Shown here piece after piece: positions 9,706-19,102 of a DNA stretch of 33,365 nt (its first letter is position 1; every line of letters begins with the position of its first letter). The notes under the pieces were generated by a model. It was not told where the DNA came from, did not search any database, and saw only the letters and a program-made list of their open reading frames with translations. The DNA comes from Opitutaceae bacterium (GTDB taxonomy: Bacteria > Verrucomicrobiota > Verrucomicrobiia > Opitutales > Opitutaceae): the NCBI GenBank assembly GCA_016794665.1, contig JAEUHB010000290.1, positions 1 through 33,365 on the forward strand, read 5' to 3'. The translations under genes were made by a program, and so were the position numbers.

Positions 9706-11076
9706 ATGATCCAAAAAGTCCTCATCGCCAACCGCGGCGAAATCGCGCTCCGCATCGTCCGCGCCTGCCGCGAAATGGGCATCAAGACGCTTGCCGTCTA
9801 TTCCGAGGCCGACGTGCAGTCGCTCCATGTCCAGCTTGCCGACGAGGCCATCTGCATCGGCGGCAACAAGAGCGCCGATTCCTACCTCCGGGCTGACCGC
9901 ATCATCAGCGCCGCCGAGATCGCGGACGTGGATGCGATTCACCCCGGCTACGGCTTCCTCTCGGAAAACGCCAAGTTCGCCGAGCAGTGCGAATCCTGCA
10001 ACATCAAGTTCATCGGGCCAAAGTCGAAATCGATCAAGATGATGGGCGACAAGTCCGTGGCGAAAGACACCGTCCGCAAGGCTGGCGTCCCCACGGTCCC
10101 GGGCTCTGATGGCCCGGTCGAAACCGAGGCTGAGGCCGTGAAGGTCGCCCGCAAAATCGGCTATCCGGTCATCATCAAGGCTGTCGCCGGCGGCGGCGGG
10201 CGCGGCATGCGAATCGCGCATAACGACGTCTCGTTCGCCAAGGAATACCACGTCGCCCGCGGCGAGGCCGAGAAAGCGTTCAGCAACGGCGCCGTCTACA
10301 TCGAGAAATACATCGAGAAACCCCGGCACATCGAGTTCCAGATCCTTGCCGATTCCCACGGCAAAACCGTCCACCTAGGCGAGCGCGACTGCTCGGTGCA
10401 GCGCCGCCACCAGAAGCTCATCGAGGAATCGCCCTCCCCTTTCCTCCTCCAGCATTCCGACCTGCGGAAAAAGATGGGCAAGGCCGCCATCCGCGCGGCC
10501 GAGGCCGCCGAGTATGAGAACGCCGGCACGATCGAGTTTCTCGTCGATGCCAAGGGCAACTATTACTTCATCGAGATGAACACCCGCATTCAGGTCGAGC
10601 ACCCCGTGACAGAGGAGGTCACCGGCATCGACCTGATCAAGCAGCAGCTCCGCATCGCCAACGGCGAGAAGCTCGATTTCGATCAGGGAGACATCAAATT
10701 CGAGAAGCACGCGATCGAGTGCCGCATCAACGCCGAGGATCCCGCTCGAAACTTCGCACCCTCGCCCGGCACCATCGGGCTCTACTACGCCCCAGGCGGC
10801 CTTGGCGTGCGCGTCGATTCCCACGCCTACTCGGGCTACACCATCCCGCCCTACTACGACTCGATGATCGGCAAGCTCATCTGCTTTGGGCCGACGCGCA
10901 AAGTCGCCCTCGAGCGCGCCTACCGGGCGCTGAGCGAGTATCTGGTCCGCGGCATCAAGACCACGATTCCCCTCCATCGCGCCATCATGGCCGACCCTTT
11001 GTTCATCGAGGGCAAGGCCACGACCGCCTACATGGAGGATTTCCTCGGGCGCACGGCGGCGGACTTGTTTTCCTGA
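9706..11076 (+). CDS. accC: Biotin carboxylase subunit of acetyl-CoA carboxylase
   Basis: A 456-residue ATP-grasp enzyme that carboxylates the biotin on AccB using ATP and bicarbonate. Domain order is normal: N-terminal pre-ATP-grasp domain ([15 protein letters not shown], 7-21; [10 protein letters not shown], 79-88), the glycine-rich ATP loop AGGGGRGM (161-168), HxK-type active-site segment [13 protein letters not shown] (233-245), and [14 protein letters not shown] (290-303) with the catalytic Arg294. The biotin carboxylase C-terminal domain ends at about 445. Length matches the bacterial single-subunit form, and there is no fused carboxyltransferase. Start ATG 9706. Confidence 0.97.
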   Translation: MIQKVLIANRGEIALRIVRACREMGIKTLAVYSEADVQSLHVQLADEAICIGGNKSADSYLRADRIISAAEIADVDAIHPGYGFLSENAKFAEQCESCNIKFIGPKSKSIKMMGDKSVAKDTVRKAGVPTVPGSDGPVETEAEAVKVARKIGYPVIIKAVAGGGGRGMRIAHNDVSFAKEYHVARGEAEKAFSNGAVYIEKYIEKPRHIEFQILADSHGKTVHLGERDCSVQRRHQKLIEESPSPFLLQHSDLRKKMGKAAIRAAEAAEYENAGTIEFLVDAKGNYYFIEMNTRIQVEHPVTEEVTGIDLIKQQLRIANGEKLDFDQGDIKFEKHAIECRINAEDPARNFAPSPGTIGLYYAPGGLGVRVDSHAYSGYTIPPYYDSMIGKLICFGPTRKVALERAYRALSEYLVRGIKTTIPLHRAIMADPLFIEGKATTAYMEDFLGRTAADLFS

Positions 11077-11142
11077 TCCTCCGCTCGCGCGGCCCACTTC
11101 GCGCTTTCATCGCGCTGGGCGTTGGTCTAGTCAGACCGCGCC

Positions 11143-14100
11143 ATGCATCCCCGTAGCCTGCTACCCTTCATCACGGCGGTGTGCGCCCTGCTGGGCGCCC
11201 CGCTCCTCCCGGCGGCCGAGAGCGCTTTCGTCACCGGTCGCGTCTCCAATGTGTCCACGGGCGACTACCTCGCCAATGCCGTGGTCGCCCTCGCCGGCGC
11301 CAGCACTCAGGTCACCACCGATGTCGACGGCCGCTATCGCATTGCAGTGCCGCCCGGCTCGGTGCGCCTCGTCGCACGCTATCCCGGCCTCGAGGACCAG
11401 ACGGCAACGGTCACGACCGCGTCCGGCCAGGCCTCCACCCGCGACTTCGCGCTGAACTCCACCGTCAAGGTGCTCGAGAAGTTCGTGGTCAAGGGCCTCG
11501 CCGAGGGCCAGGCCGCGGCAATCCAAGAGGAGCGCAACGCCGCCAACATCCGCACCGTCGCCGCCATCGACGCCCACGGCAACCCGGGCGCCTCCGTCGG
11601 CGAGCTCATCCAGCGCCTCGCCGGCATCGCCATCGACGGCGCCGGCGGCGAGGTCGGCGCCATCTACGTGCGCGGCATGACGCAGGATTTTTCCTCGCTC
11701 ATGATCGACGGCGCGCAGATCGCCGTGTCCGGCGGCACCGCCATCAGCAACGGCAACGTCTACTTCGGCCAGGTCTCCAGCGGCACGCTCGCCGCCGCCG
11801 AGGTCATCAAGTCCCCCACGCCCGACATGGACGGCAACGCCATCGCCGGCTACATCAACCTCCGCACCAAACGCGCCTACGACCGCAACCCCGGCCGCAT
11901 CGTCTCGCTTACGCTCGGCACCGCCTGGGCCAATGGCCGCGACCATCCGTCCGTCCCCTACCGCGACAAGGCCGAGTTCGACCTCATCAACCTGAGCTAC
12001 TCCGACGTGTATTCGATCTTCGGTGGCAAGAACAACCTCGGCGTCGTCGGCACCTTCATGCGCAGCATCGGCAACGGCCTCATCTCCGAATACGGCCCGC
12101 GCCAGGCCTCCGCCGCGCAGACCGGCTTCTTCACCGCCGCCGCCGCGCCCACCGAGCCCCTCCAGCGCGCGGCCGGCGCCGGCGAGTGGGGTGGCACGCC
12201 CGAGCAGACACCCTCGCTCAACCTCGGCCTCAACGCCGACTACAAGCTGACCGAAGACACGACGCTTTATTTCAAGAGCACCTACAACCGCGTGAAGCGT
12301 CGCAGCGGCTCCTCGCCGTCCTACTTCCGCTGGAAGCTCACCACGGGCGCCTCCGCCGCCAACTTCCTGCCGGGCTCCACCTACGATCTCGTCCACGCGC
12401 GCAACGGCACGCTCGATCTCGAGTCCGTGCTCTACGTCCGCGAGAGCGAGAGCGCCACATTCTCTGGCGGCGTCGAGCAGCGGCTCTTCGGCGGCGCCGG
12501 CAAGCTCACCCTCGATTTCAACTACTCGCGCAACCGCACGCTCTACCCGCAGCTCAACCAAGTAAACGCCCGCCTCACCGGGGTCGCCTGGACGCTCGAC
12601 CGCCGCGGCCACGACGACTTTCTGCCCGTCATCACGCAGACCGGCGGCCTGCCTTGGTCCGACCCGGCGAGCTACGTCGTCCGCCCCGACGCCACGCTCA
12701 TCAGCTACTCCGCGCCCGCGATGCGCTGGGGCGGCCGCGCCGATTACGAGCACGCCTTCGCGACGCGCGTGCCGTTCACGCTCAAGGCCGGCGTGAAACA
12801 GGCCAACTATTACCAGAAAGCCAACCGGGACCTGACCTACTTCACCTACGCCGGCTCCGCCAACAGCACCGCCACCGGTGGCATCCGCTCCGTCGTCGGC
12901 TACAACATGCTTATGTCCGAGGGCCGCTACGGACCCTTCCCCTTCCTCCAGCTGCCCGAGAGCGGCATGACGAACGATCTCTTCGCCAGCCGCGCCAACT
13001 GGATCCAGACCTCCAGCGACGTCTGGAACACCCACTACCAGTCGCTCCTCAACGACGCCTTTTTCAACGAGACCATCGACGCCGGCTATATCCAGATCGA
13101 CGCCAAGCTCGGCCGCCTTCGCGTGCTCACCGGCATCCGAACCGAGGAGACGCGCACCAAGGGCACCAACTACCGCCGCGTCTCCAACGCCACCAACAAC
13201 AACCTCGCCACCGCCACCGCCGATGCCGCCCGCCAGCGCGCGCTCAATAATTTCCGCGGCCTCTCGACCCTCGGCACCGACTACCGCGAGAATTTCCCCG
13301 GCCTGCACATGGTCCTCGGCCTAACCGATAAAATGCAGGCTCGCGCGTCCTACTCGAAGTCCATCACCCGCCCCACCCCCACGCTGCTCCTTCCGAGCAT
13401 CGTCCCCGACGAGGACAACCAGCGCCTCTCCGCCGGCAACCCCGCGCTCCGCCCCTACACCTCCGACAACTTCGACGTGTCGATCGCGCGCTACTTCTCC
13501 GGCATCGGCCAGCTCAGCGCCGGCGTGTTCCTCAAGCAGATCTCCGACTACTTCCGCTCCTTCCAGTCCACCGTGCCGGATGGCCCCGACAACGGCTTCA
13601 ACGGCGAATACGCCGGCTGGACCATCACGCAGAACCGCAACATCGGCTCCGCCCGCATCCGCGGCGCCGAGTTCAACTACTCGCAGCAATACACCTTCCT
13701 GCCCGGCGCGCTGCGCGGCCTCGGCTCCTACGCCAACTTCACCTACATCGACACCAAGGGCGACTACGGCACCACCACCAGCGTCTCGCGCCTGCCGAAT
13801 CTCACGCCCCGCAGCTGGAACGCCGGCCTCACCTGGCGCGGCTACGGCCTCGACCTGCGCCTGATGATGAACCACCGCAGCGAGTTCTTCCGCAGCGCGA
13901 CCAGCGGCAACTTCGGCACCGGCGCCGGCGTGCTCCCCGGCACGATGTTCTACGAAATCTACCAGCACCCGCGCACGCTCTGGGACCTCAAGGTGAACTA
14001 CATGCTCACCCGCACCTACAGCCTCTACCTCGACGTCTACAACCTGACGAACGACTACACCAACAACGACTACCTCCACGCCTTCGGCCGCGAGATCCCG

Positions 14101-14157
14101 AGCTACTCCGCCGGCCCCGGCATGAGCTTCAAGGCCGGCGTGACCGCGCGGTTCTGA
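11143..14157 (+). CDS. TonB-dependent outer-membrane receptor with carboxypeptidase-like N-terminal domain
   Basis: A 1004-residue outer-membrane transporter. A signal peptide of about 24 residues (to PAAES) is followed by a carboxypeptidase-regulatory-like beta-sandwich (about 28-105: GRVSNVSTGDYLANAVVAL, DVDGRYRI). Next comes a TonB-box-like LEKFVVKG, a plug domain (about 125-245, with VGELIQRLAGIAIDG and YVRGM) and a long beta-barrel rich in alternating aromatic residues. The barrel ends in the conserved FKAGVTARF with a terminal Phe. The substrate is unknown; this subfamily in Verrucomicrobiota is often near carbohydrate-utilisation genes, but nothing here names a ligand. It starts 66 nt after accC. 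A short GGTCT-AGTC-AGACC hairpin (11124-11137) lies just before the start codon and could influence translation. Confidence 0.92.
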   Translation: MHPRSLLPFITAVCALLGAPLLPAAESAFVTGRVSNVSTGDYLANAVVALAGASTQVTTDVDGRYRIAVPPGSVRLVARYPGLEDQTATVTTASGQASTRDFALNSTVKVLEKFVVKGLAEGQAAAIQEERNAANIRTVAAIDAHGNPGASVGELIQRLAGIAIDGAGGEVGAIYVRGMTQDFSSLMIDGAQIAVSGGTAISNGNVYFGQVSSGTLAAAEVIKSPTPDMDGNAIAGYINLRTKRAYDRNPGRIVSLTLGTAWANGRDHPSVPYRDKAEFDLINLSYSDVYSIFGGKNNLGVVGTFMRSIGNGLISEYGPRQASAAQTGFFTAAAAPTEPLQRAAGAGEWGGTPEQTPSLNLGLNADYKLTEDTTLYFKSTYNRVKRRSGSSPSYFRWKLTTGASAANFLPGSTYDLVHARNGTLDLESVLYVRESESATFSGGVEQRLFGGAGKLTLDFNYSRNRTLYPQLNQVNARLTGVAWTLDRRGHDDFLPVITQTGGLPWSDPASYVVRPDATLISYSAPAMRWGGRADYEHAFATRVPFTLKAGVKQANYYQKANRDLTYFTYAGSANSTATGGIRSVVGYNMLMSEGRYGPFPFLQLPESGMTNDLFASRANWIQTSSDVWNTHYQSLLNDAFFNETIDAGYIQIDAKLGRLRVLTGIRTEETRTKGTNYRRVSNATNNNLATATADAARQRALNNFRGLSTLGTDYRENFPGLHMVLGLTDKMQARASYSKSITRPTPTLLLPSIVPDEDNQRLSAGNPALRPYTSDNFDVSIARYFSGIGQLSAGVFLKQISDYFRSFQSTVPDGPDNGFNGEYAGWTITQNRNIGSARIRGAEFNYSQQYTFLPGALRGLGSYANFTYIDTKGDYGTTTSVSRLPNLTPRSWNAGLTWRGYGLDLRLMMNHRSEFFRSATSGNFGTGAGVLPGTMFYEIYQHPRTLWDLKVNYMLTRTYSLYLDVYNLTNDYTNNDYLHAFGREIPSYSAGPGMSFKAGVTARF

Positions 14158-14171
14158 GCAGCTGTCACGAT

Positions 14172-14199
14172 CGGGCGGATCGGCAGCTCGATCCGCCCG
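14172..14199. terminator. Strong hairpin between convergent TonB receptor and VOC gene
   Basis: A perfect 11-bp stem CGGGCGGATCG/CGATCCGCCCG with a 6-nt loop lies between two convergent stops (14157 and 14212). There is no T-tract on either side. Position and stability make a bidirectional terminator likely. Confidence 0.7.
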
Positions 14200-14211
14200 G
14201 CGGCGAAGTGC

Positions 14212-14574
14212 TCAGCCGCGCCGCTGCAGTTGGCAGATGACGAAACTGATCCCGGCCGGATCCAGGAGCACGGCCATCGCGTCGCCCTCGGGCAGCACGC
14301 TCTTCGGCATGATCACGCTCGCACCGAGTTTCGTCGCCTTTCCGATTGCGGCATCGATGTCGGCCACCTCGATTTGGAGCTGGACGAAGCTCGGCTTGCC
14401 CGGCGGCGCGGGCCACACGCCGCCGTCGGCGCCGCGCGCCTCGCCGCTCCGGAGCTCGCGGTAACCGAGCGCGTTCGCCGTGGAAAGGTCCCAGGCGAAG
14501 AGTTTCTTGTAGAACCCGGCCGCTTGATCGGCCTCGGGCGTGATGATTTGCCAGCGGATGACAGGATTAGGCAT
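14212..14574 (-). CDS. VOC-family (glyoxalase/bleomycin-resistance-like) protein
   Basis: A 120-residue single VOC-fold protein. It opens with IRWQIITPEADQAAGFYKKLFAWD, the usual first beta-alpha-beta unit of these proteins. It continues with GVWPAPPGKPSFVQLQIEVADIDAAIGKATKLGA and closes with GDAMAVLLDPAGISFVICQL. VOC proteins dimerise to form metal-dependent lyases, dioxygenases or binding proteins; residues here do not identify the reaction. The ATG at 14574 overlaps the stop of the preceding HTH gene by 8 nt (ATGCCTAA), so the two are translated together. An in-frame extension upstream would run through the HTH gene and is not protein-like. It may act on a compound sensed by the HTH partner; that is inference. 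Confidence 0.88.
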   Translation of the reverse strand: MPNPVIRWQIITPEADQAAGFYKKLFAWDLSTANALGYRELRSGEARGADGGVWPAPPGKPSFVQLQIEVADIDAAIGKATKLGASVIMPKSVLPEGDAMAVLLDPAGISFVICQLQRRG

Positions 14575-14971
14575 GGGTGTGACGGGAAAAGATCCAGCGT
14601 GAGGGAGATTCCATGACGAGCTGGCGGCGGTGGACGAGCCGCGCGATCGCAGCGTTGACCGCGTCGAGCGGCAAGCCCGTGCGCGTGGCGATCCAGCGCG
14701 AGTTCGGGCGAAACGCCGCGCCGCGCGCCAGCCGCGCGATCGCATCGGCATGGTGTTGCTCGCAGGCCTCGGCGATGTCGGCGGCCGACAAATGGAGCCG
14801 CCGGCCAAACTGCCGCACGAGCCGGGGCGAGAGCACGCGGCGCCCGCGTAGGAGTTGCGAGAGCGTCGCGTGATCCGTCCCGAGGTCGCGGGCGAAGGCG
14901 CGCAGCGAATAACGCGCATTCCGCGCGCGGCGCTGTGCGAGTTCGGCGGTGAGCATCTGCCCGAGGTCCAC
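14567..14971 (-). CDS. Small HTH transcriptional regulator (TIGR02147-like)
   Basis: A 134-residue DNA-binding protein. The N-terminal half resembles an XRE/lambda-repressor-type HTH: YSLRAFARDLGTDHATLSQL followed by LRGRRVLSPRLVRQFGRRL. The second half (ISRWIATRTGLPLDAVNAAI region, about 92-125) looks like a winged or second helical unit ending in RLVHRRQLVMES. The combination 'ARxLGxxxATLSQLLxGRRxLS' is reminiscent of the TIGR02147 regulators, though those are longer. The GTG at 14971 is used; an ATG five codons inside is an alternative. It overlaps the VOC gene by 8 nt. No ligand domain is visible, so it could be autoregulatory. Confidence 0.8.
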   Translation of the reverse strand: MDLGQMLTAELAQRRARNARYSLRAFARDLGTDHATLSQLLRGRRVLSPRLVRQFGRRLHLSAADIAEACEQHHADAIARLARGAAFRPNSRWIATRTGLPLDAVNAAIARLVHRRQLVMESPSRWIFSRHTHA

Positions 14972-15012
14972 GCCACGAGCACGACGCGGCGTCCCCGCCC
15001 GGTCAATCCGCC

Positions 15013-15028
15013 CGGCCGCCGCCGGCCG
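15013..15028 (-). terminator. GC-rich hairpin downstream of sulfatase
   Basis: CGGCCG, a 4-nt loop and CGGCCG form a 6-bp stem about 60 nt beyond the sulfatase stop, within the 119-nt gap before the HTH gene. In DNA this GC-rich such short stems arise often, so the call rests mainly on position. Confidence 0.25.
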
Positions 15029-15090
15029 AGAAAGCGGGGCAAACCTCCCCCGCGATCACAGCCGGCGTCGCGCCAAACGCGTCCGACACC

Positions 15091-18000
15091 TTACCTCCCC
15101 CGCACGATCCAGGCCGTGTTCCGGTCCGTATCGCCGGCGGTATCGTAGCCGCCGAAGTAGAACACGCGGCCCAGGTCCGCCGCGAACGGCGACACCGCGA
15201 TCGCGCGCGAGGCGCGCAGGCTCCGGCCGTTGGGCACGGCGGGCACCATGCCTTGGATGTCCGCGGCCTCGTAGGTGCCGTCCGCGTGGCGGATCAGGTA
15301 GTGCGAGCCGTTGTTCGGCTGGCGCGGCGCATCCGGGTGCTCGATCCACAGGCCGATCAGGTGGACGGGCTCGCCGGTGACGGGATGCGTCGCGGGCGTG
15401 AAGCGCGTGTAGCCAATCGTCACGGGGGCGGTGCGGAGGCTGTCGTTGTTCCAGCGGCGCGCGAAGAAGTCGCGCACGTCGAGCTCGACCGTCATCGCAT
15501 GCGCGGCCGCCGGATCGATGCGCACGATCGTGCCGGGCCACGAGAGCGCGCCGAGCAGCACCTGCCGGCCCGAGTTGCGCGGATCGAGGACGGCGGTCAG
15601 GCCGGTGAGCGCGCGCCGCGCGACCGGCGCGGTGTTGATGCCGGCGGGCGGCGTCCAGACCTGCACCCGCTGCCAGGTCCCGGCATGGTCGTTGCGCACG
15701 AGGACCCCGCCGCCGAGCTGGCTGTTCGCCACCTTGAGCGCGCTCGCGGCGTAGAGCAGGCCGTTGGCCTCGGCAAAGCCGGTGATCGCGCCGCCGCCGC
15801 CGGTGATTGGCTCGGAGGCGGGGGTTTGCCACGTCATGTTGGCGCCGCTGGTGATGGTGTAGTAGCCGCGGTGAATTTCGCCGCTCGAGGTGCCGGCGAA
15901 GATGTGGTGGATGCCCGTCGTCGCGTCGCCCACGCGGTGCGTGCCGAAGGCGGACGGAAACGCCGGCAAGCCGCTCGGGTTCGCCGGGTGCGAGACGCGC
16001 CACACGGCCTCGGGCAAGCCGGCGCTCGCGGCGTCGTCGCGCGTGCGGACGCTCACAATGCTGTCCCCAATCCCGGAGAAGTCGCTCATCGCCGCGACGA
16101 GCACCTTGTCCGGCGTGGCGAGTTGCTCGCTGCCGCGGGAGGTGAACGTGAGTTCCTCCATCACCTCTACCCGCCGGTGATCCTTGAACGTGCGGTCCGC
16201 GCGCCACGCGGCCGTCGGCGAGTCCTTCACCAGCATCTGCGCGCCGGTCCAGTTGTTGCCGAGCTTGTTCGCGGTGTTCCCGACGCTGCCCTGACCGGCG
16301 TAGAGCTTGCCGCCATGCGGGACGAGGTGCGTCGTCTCCGTGCCGTTGAAATCAGCCGCAGTGCCCGCGACAAAATTCCACTCGTAGGCCAGCGCGGGCC
16401 AGCCGCCCGTGCCCGTGCGATTGGGTTTGCCGAGGCCCGTGGAGGCGAGCCGCAGCTGCGCGGGATTGGTGCCGTTGTAGCGCGTGTAGTAGGCGAAGAC
16501 CTCGCTGGCTCCGATCGCGGTCTGCGGCGCGAAACGCGCGCCCACGCCATCGTCGATGCGACGCGCGACGCGGTTGTTGGCGTCGGGCCCGAGGCCGAAG
16601 AGCCAGACTTGCGACTCGCCGGGGACCGCCGGGTTGGGATTCGCGCTCACGACGCAGGTAAAGTAGCTGACGCCGTTGAAACCGCGCAGCCCGTCGAGGG
16701 GCCGCATCGAGTGGAAGTAGACGGTCGGCGGCGGCACGGCCGGCAAAGGGTCCGGCGGCGGAATCCGGAGCGACGCCACGCGTTGAAACGTGCTGCCCGG
16801 CGTGCCCAGCACATCGAGGTATATCCCGATCACGTCGGGGAGCCCGCTTTCGCGGACGACCGCCGCGTAGCAGAGCGCGCCGCCAAACTCGGGCGCGCGA
16901 AACGCCCACACGTCGGACTTCGCGCCGCCGTCGAAGCTGATCTGCACGGGCGTGTTGGTCGCCGTGCGCAGCCGCACGATCTGCGGCACGGTCGAGCCCG
17001 GCGGCGTGCCCGCATAGGCGAGGTCGGATGTGTCCGGGATCCAGCGGCCGTTGCCCGCGCCGCCACTGTGGAACGGAATCGTGTTCACCGTGCGCGGCGG
17101 CGCGACGTTGGCCCACGAGGCGGTCGCGCCTGCCATGAACGCGATCTGCGCCGCGCTGTCGGAAAGGTCGCGGCTCGCGCGCGGCGCGAGGCTGTCAAAG
17201 GCCGTCGTGTTGGTCAGCGCGGCCGGCGCACCCGGCATCGCGCGCCAGATTTGGCTGCGCGCGCCGGCGCCGGGCTTGGTGTAGAAAAGCGAGGCGCTGC
17301 CGGCGGCGAGGCCCCACTGCGGGCCGACGAGCGGGTTGGCGAGCGGCGCCAGCCCGCTGTCGACGAGCACCGGCGCCTGCGCGGGCAGGCCGCTCACGGG
17401 GTCGATGGCGTCGTGGCGCAGGGCGTTGCCGCCGTCCTGATACGCAAAGCGGCCGGCGCCGGACAGGAAGTCGGTCGCGAGATACGAGGTGCTGGTCGAG
17501 CCGACGCGGAAGTCCTCGAGGATGAACGCGGGATCGGAGTAGAGGAGCTGGTTCCACGCCCAGCGCGGCCGGGCCATCTGCGCGCTCCACGCGTCATGGG
17601 TCGCAATCATCGTGCGCAGGCGATCGGGTGCAATGTCGGCGAGGTCGGTTGTCTCGGACTCGTCGGCGGCGAGGTTGTAGAGCTCCCACGTGTCGTTCGC
17701 GGAGGGCTTCACGATTTTCCAGTCGCCTTCGCGCATGGCGCGCAGGCCGTCGGGCGCGTCGTCTGAGGCGTTGATGCCGTTCGTTTCGATGCGCCAGTAG
17801 AGGCGATCGTGGGGCTTCGGGCCCGCGGGGTTCGCGATGTAGGGCAGCAGGCTCACCCCGTCGAGGTTCGCCGGCAACGTGCCGCCCGCCGCCACGATCG
17901 CGGTGGGCAAGATGTCGAGCGTGCTCACGGGTGCATCAAGCGCGCGGATCGGCAGGCGGTTTTTCCAATACATCAGCAAGGGCACGCGGATGCCGCCCTC

Positions 18001-19065
18001 ATAGAGCTGCGTCTTGCGGCCGCGGAGGTGGCCGTTGTTGCCGCCGAAGTAGGTGTCGCCGCCGTTGTCGCTCGTGAAGATGATCAGCGTGTCGTCGAGC
18101 AACGGGCGCCCTCCAACCAGAGTGGTCCCCAGCTTGCGCACGAGTTTCCCAATCGCCTCGTCGAGGCCGAAGAGCACGACGCGAAGTTTTTGGCGCTGGT
18201 CGGGCAACCCCTCGATGGGATTGGCCGCATTGATCGGCGTGGGCAGGGTGACTCGGTAGGCCGGCGCCGCCATCAGATTGTAGCGGTCGACGAGATCGAC
18301 GGGCGCTTGCAGGTGGAAGTGAACGGCGTTGAACGGCGCGTAGAGGAGGAACGGCTGGCTGGCGGCGACGCGGTTGTTGATGAACGTGTCGATCTCGTCG
18401 GAGAAAAGATAGGTGAGGTAGGGCAACTCGAGCGCTGGGGTGAAGGGCTCCGGATTCTTGGTGAGCGGGGAGCGGTTGCGCTGAATCCAGTCGCTGTTTT
18501 CCGGCAAGATCTCGCGGCCAAAGTCGTCGCGCTGCGGATCGGCGTTGGCGTTGATGTAGTGGTGGTGGCTTTGGAGGAACCCGAAGAAATGATCGAAGCC
18601 GACCGAGTTGGGCTGCGACTCATTGTGCCAACCGAGGTGCGACTTGCCAATCCAGCCGGTGTAGTAGCCGGGGTTGATCGCCTTGAAGTGCTCGGCGATC
18701 GTGGCCTCGGTCGCGGGCAGGCCGAAGGCGGGATTGGTCTCGAGCTTGGGGCCGGGGTTGGTCTCGTGCCCGAAGCGCTGCTGATAGCGGCCGGTCATCA
18801 GGCCCGCGCGCGACGGGCTGCAGATGGGCGCGGTCACGTAGGCGTTGCGGAAATTGACGCCGCTGCGCGCGAGCGCGTCGAGGTTGGGCGTGACGACGTC
18901 CGTGGCGCCGTTGACCCCGAGATCAAACCACGAGAGATCGTCCGCGACGATGACGATGACGTTGGTGGGCGCGGCGCGGAGCGCGGCGGCGCCGGCGAGG
19001 GCCAGCAGCGGAAGGAGCGCGAGCCGGAGCCGGCGCACGAGGCGGTGGAGCGGTTGGATTTTCAT
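15091..19065 (-). CDS. Secreted type I sulfatase with ~800-residue C-terminal extension
   Basis: A 1324-residue protein. After a signal peptide (about 1-32), a formylglycine-dependent sulfatase domain spans about 34-500. Asp42/Asp43 are metal ligands, Cys82 lies in CSPSRAGLMTG (the CxPSR signature converted to formylglycine), and GKSHLGWH (140-147), SDNGG (332-336) and Lys351 in RKTQLYEGG are present. Such enzymes remove sulfate esters, commonly from polysaccharides. Ordinary sulfatases end near 450-550 residues; here about 800 more follow with no sulfatase motif. This part is rich in Gly, aromatic and short strand-like repeats (GLLYAASAL, VFYFGGYD, YAGQGSVGN), suggestive of a beta-propeller or other beta fold, not identified. 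ATG 19065 was chosen over an 11-residue extension because it starts the signal peptide. It lies 37 nt behind the CnrX-like gene. Confidence 0.93.
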   Translation of the reverse strand: MKIQPLHRLVRRLRLALLPLLALAGAAALRAAPTNVIVIVADDLSWFDLGVNGATDVVTPNLDALARSGVNFRNAYVTAPICSPSRAGLMTGRYQQRFGHETNPGPKLETNPAFGLPATEATIAEHFKAINPGYYTGWIGKSHLGWHNESQPNSVGFDHFFGFLQSHHHYINANADPQRDDFGREILPENSDWIQRNRSPLTKNPEPFTPALELPYLTYLFSDEIDTFINNRVAASQPFLLYAPFNAVHFHLQAPVDLVDRYNLMAAPAYRVTLPTPINAANPIEGLPDQRQKLRVVLFGLDEAIGKLVRKLGTTLVGGRPLLDDTLIIFTSDNGGDTYFGGNNGHLRGRKTQLYEGGIRVPLLMYWKNRLPIRALDAPVSTLDILPTAIVAAGGTLPANLDGVSLLPYIANPAGPKPHDRLYWRIETNGINASDDAPDGLRAMREGDWKIVKPSANDTWELYNLAADESETTDLADIAPDRLRTMIATHDAWSAQMARPRWAWNQLLYSDPAFILEDFRVGSTSTSYLATDFLSGAGRFAYQDGGNALRHDAIDPVSGLPAQAPVLVDSGLAPLANPLVGPQWGLAAGSASLFYTKPGAGARSQIWRAMPGAPAALTNTTAFDSLAPRASRDLSDSAAQIAFMAGATASWANVAPPRTVNTIPFHSGGAGNGRWIPDTSDLAYAGTPPGSTVPQIVRLRTATNTPVQISFDGGAKSDVWAFRAPEFGGALCYAAVVRESGLPDVIGIYLDVLGTPGSTFQRVASLRIPPPDPLPAVPPPTVYFHSMRPLDGLRGFNGVSYFTCVVSANPNPAVPGESQVWLFGLGPDANNRVARRIDDGVGARFAPQTAIGASEVFAYYTRYNGTNPAQLRLASTGLGKPNRTGTGGWPALAYEWNFVAGTAADFNGTETTHLVPHGGKLYAGQGSVGNTANKLGNNWTGAQMLVKDSPTAAWRADRTFKDHRRVEVMEELTFTSRGSEQLATPDKVLVAAMSDFSGIGDSIVSVRTRDDAASAGLPEAVWRVSHPANPSGLPAFPSAFGTHRVGDATTGIHHIFAGTSSGEIHRGYYTITSGANMTWQTPASEPITGGGGAITGFAEANGLLYAASALKVANSQLGGGVLVRNDHAGTWQRVQVWTPPAGINTAPVARRALTGLTAVLDPRNSGRQVLLGALSWPGTIVRIDPAAAHAMTVELDVRDFFARRWNNDSLRTAPVTIGYTRFTPATHPVTGEPVHLIGLWIEHPDAPRQPNNGSHYLIRHADGTYEAADIQGMVPAVPNGRSLRASRAIAVSPFAADLGRVFYFGGYDTAGDTDRNTAWIVRGR

Positions 19066-19102
19066 GGAAAAAATCGGAAGCCGGCACCGCACGCGCACGC
19101 CC

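Noticed and set aside
11124..11137. Riboswitch or terminator before the TonB receptor
   Set aside because: Only a 5-bp GGTCT/AGACC stem with no larger fold or T-tract; too weak to call on its own.
11161..13308. 715-codon minus-strand open frame opposite the TonB receptor
   Set aside because: Antisense shadow; the plus strand encodes a complete receptor with signal peptide, plug and barrel.
14212..15042. Longer VOC protein beginning at 15042
   Set aside because: The extra N-terminal part is an out-of-frame reading of the HTH gene and is Arg/Ser-rich; VOC homology begins at 14574.
15253..17766. 837-codon plus-strand open frame opposite the sulfatase
   Set aside because: Antisense shadow of high-GC coding sequence; its translation is Arg/Gly/Val-rich and resembles no protein.
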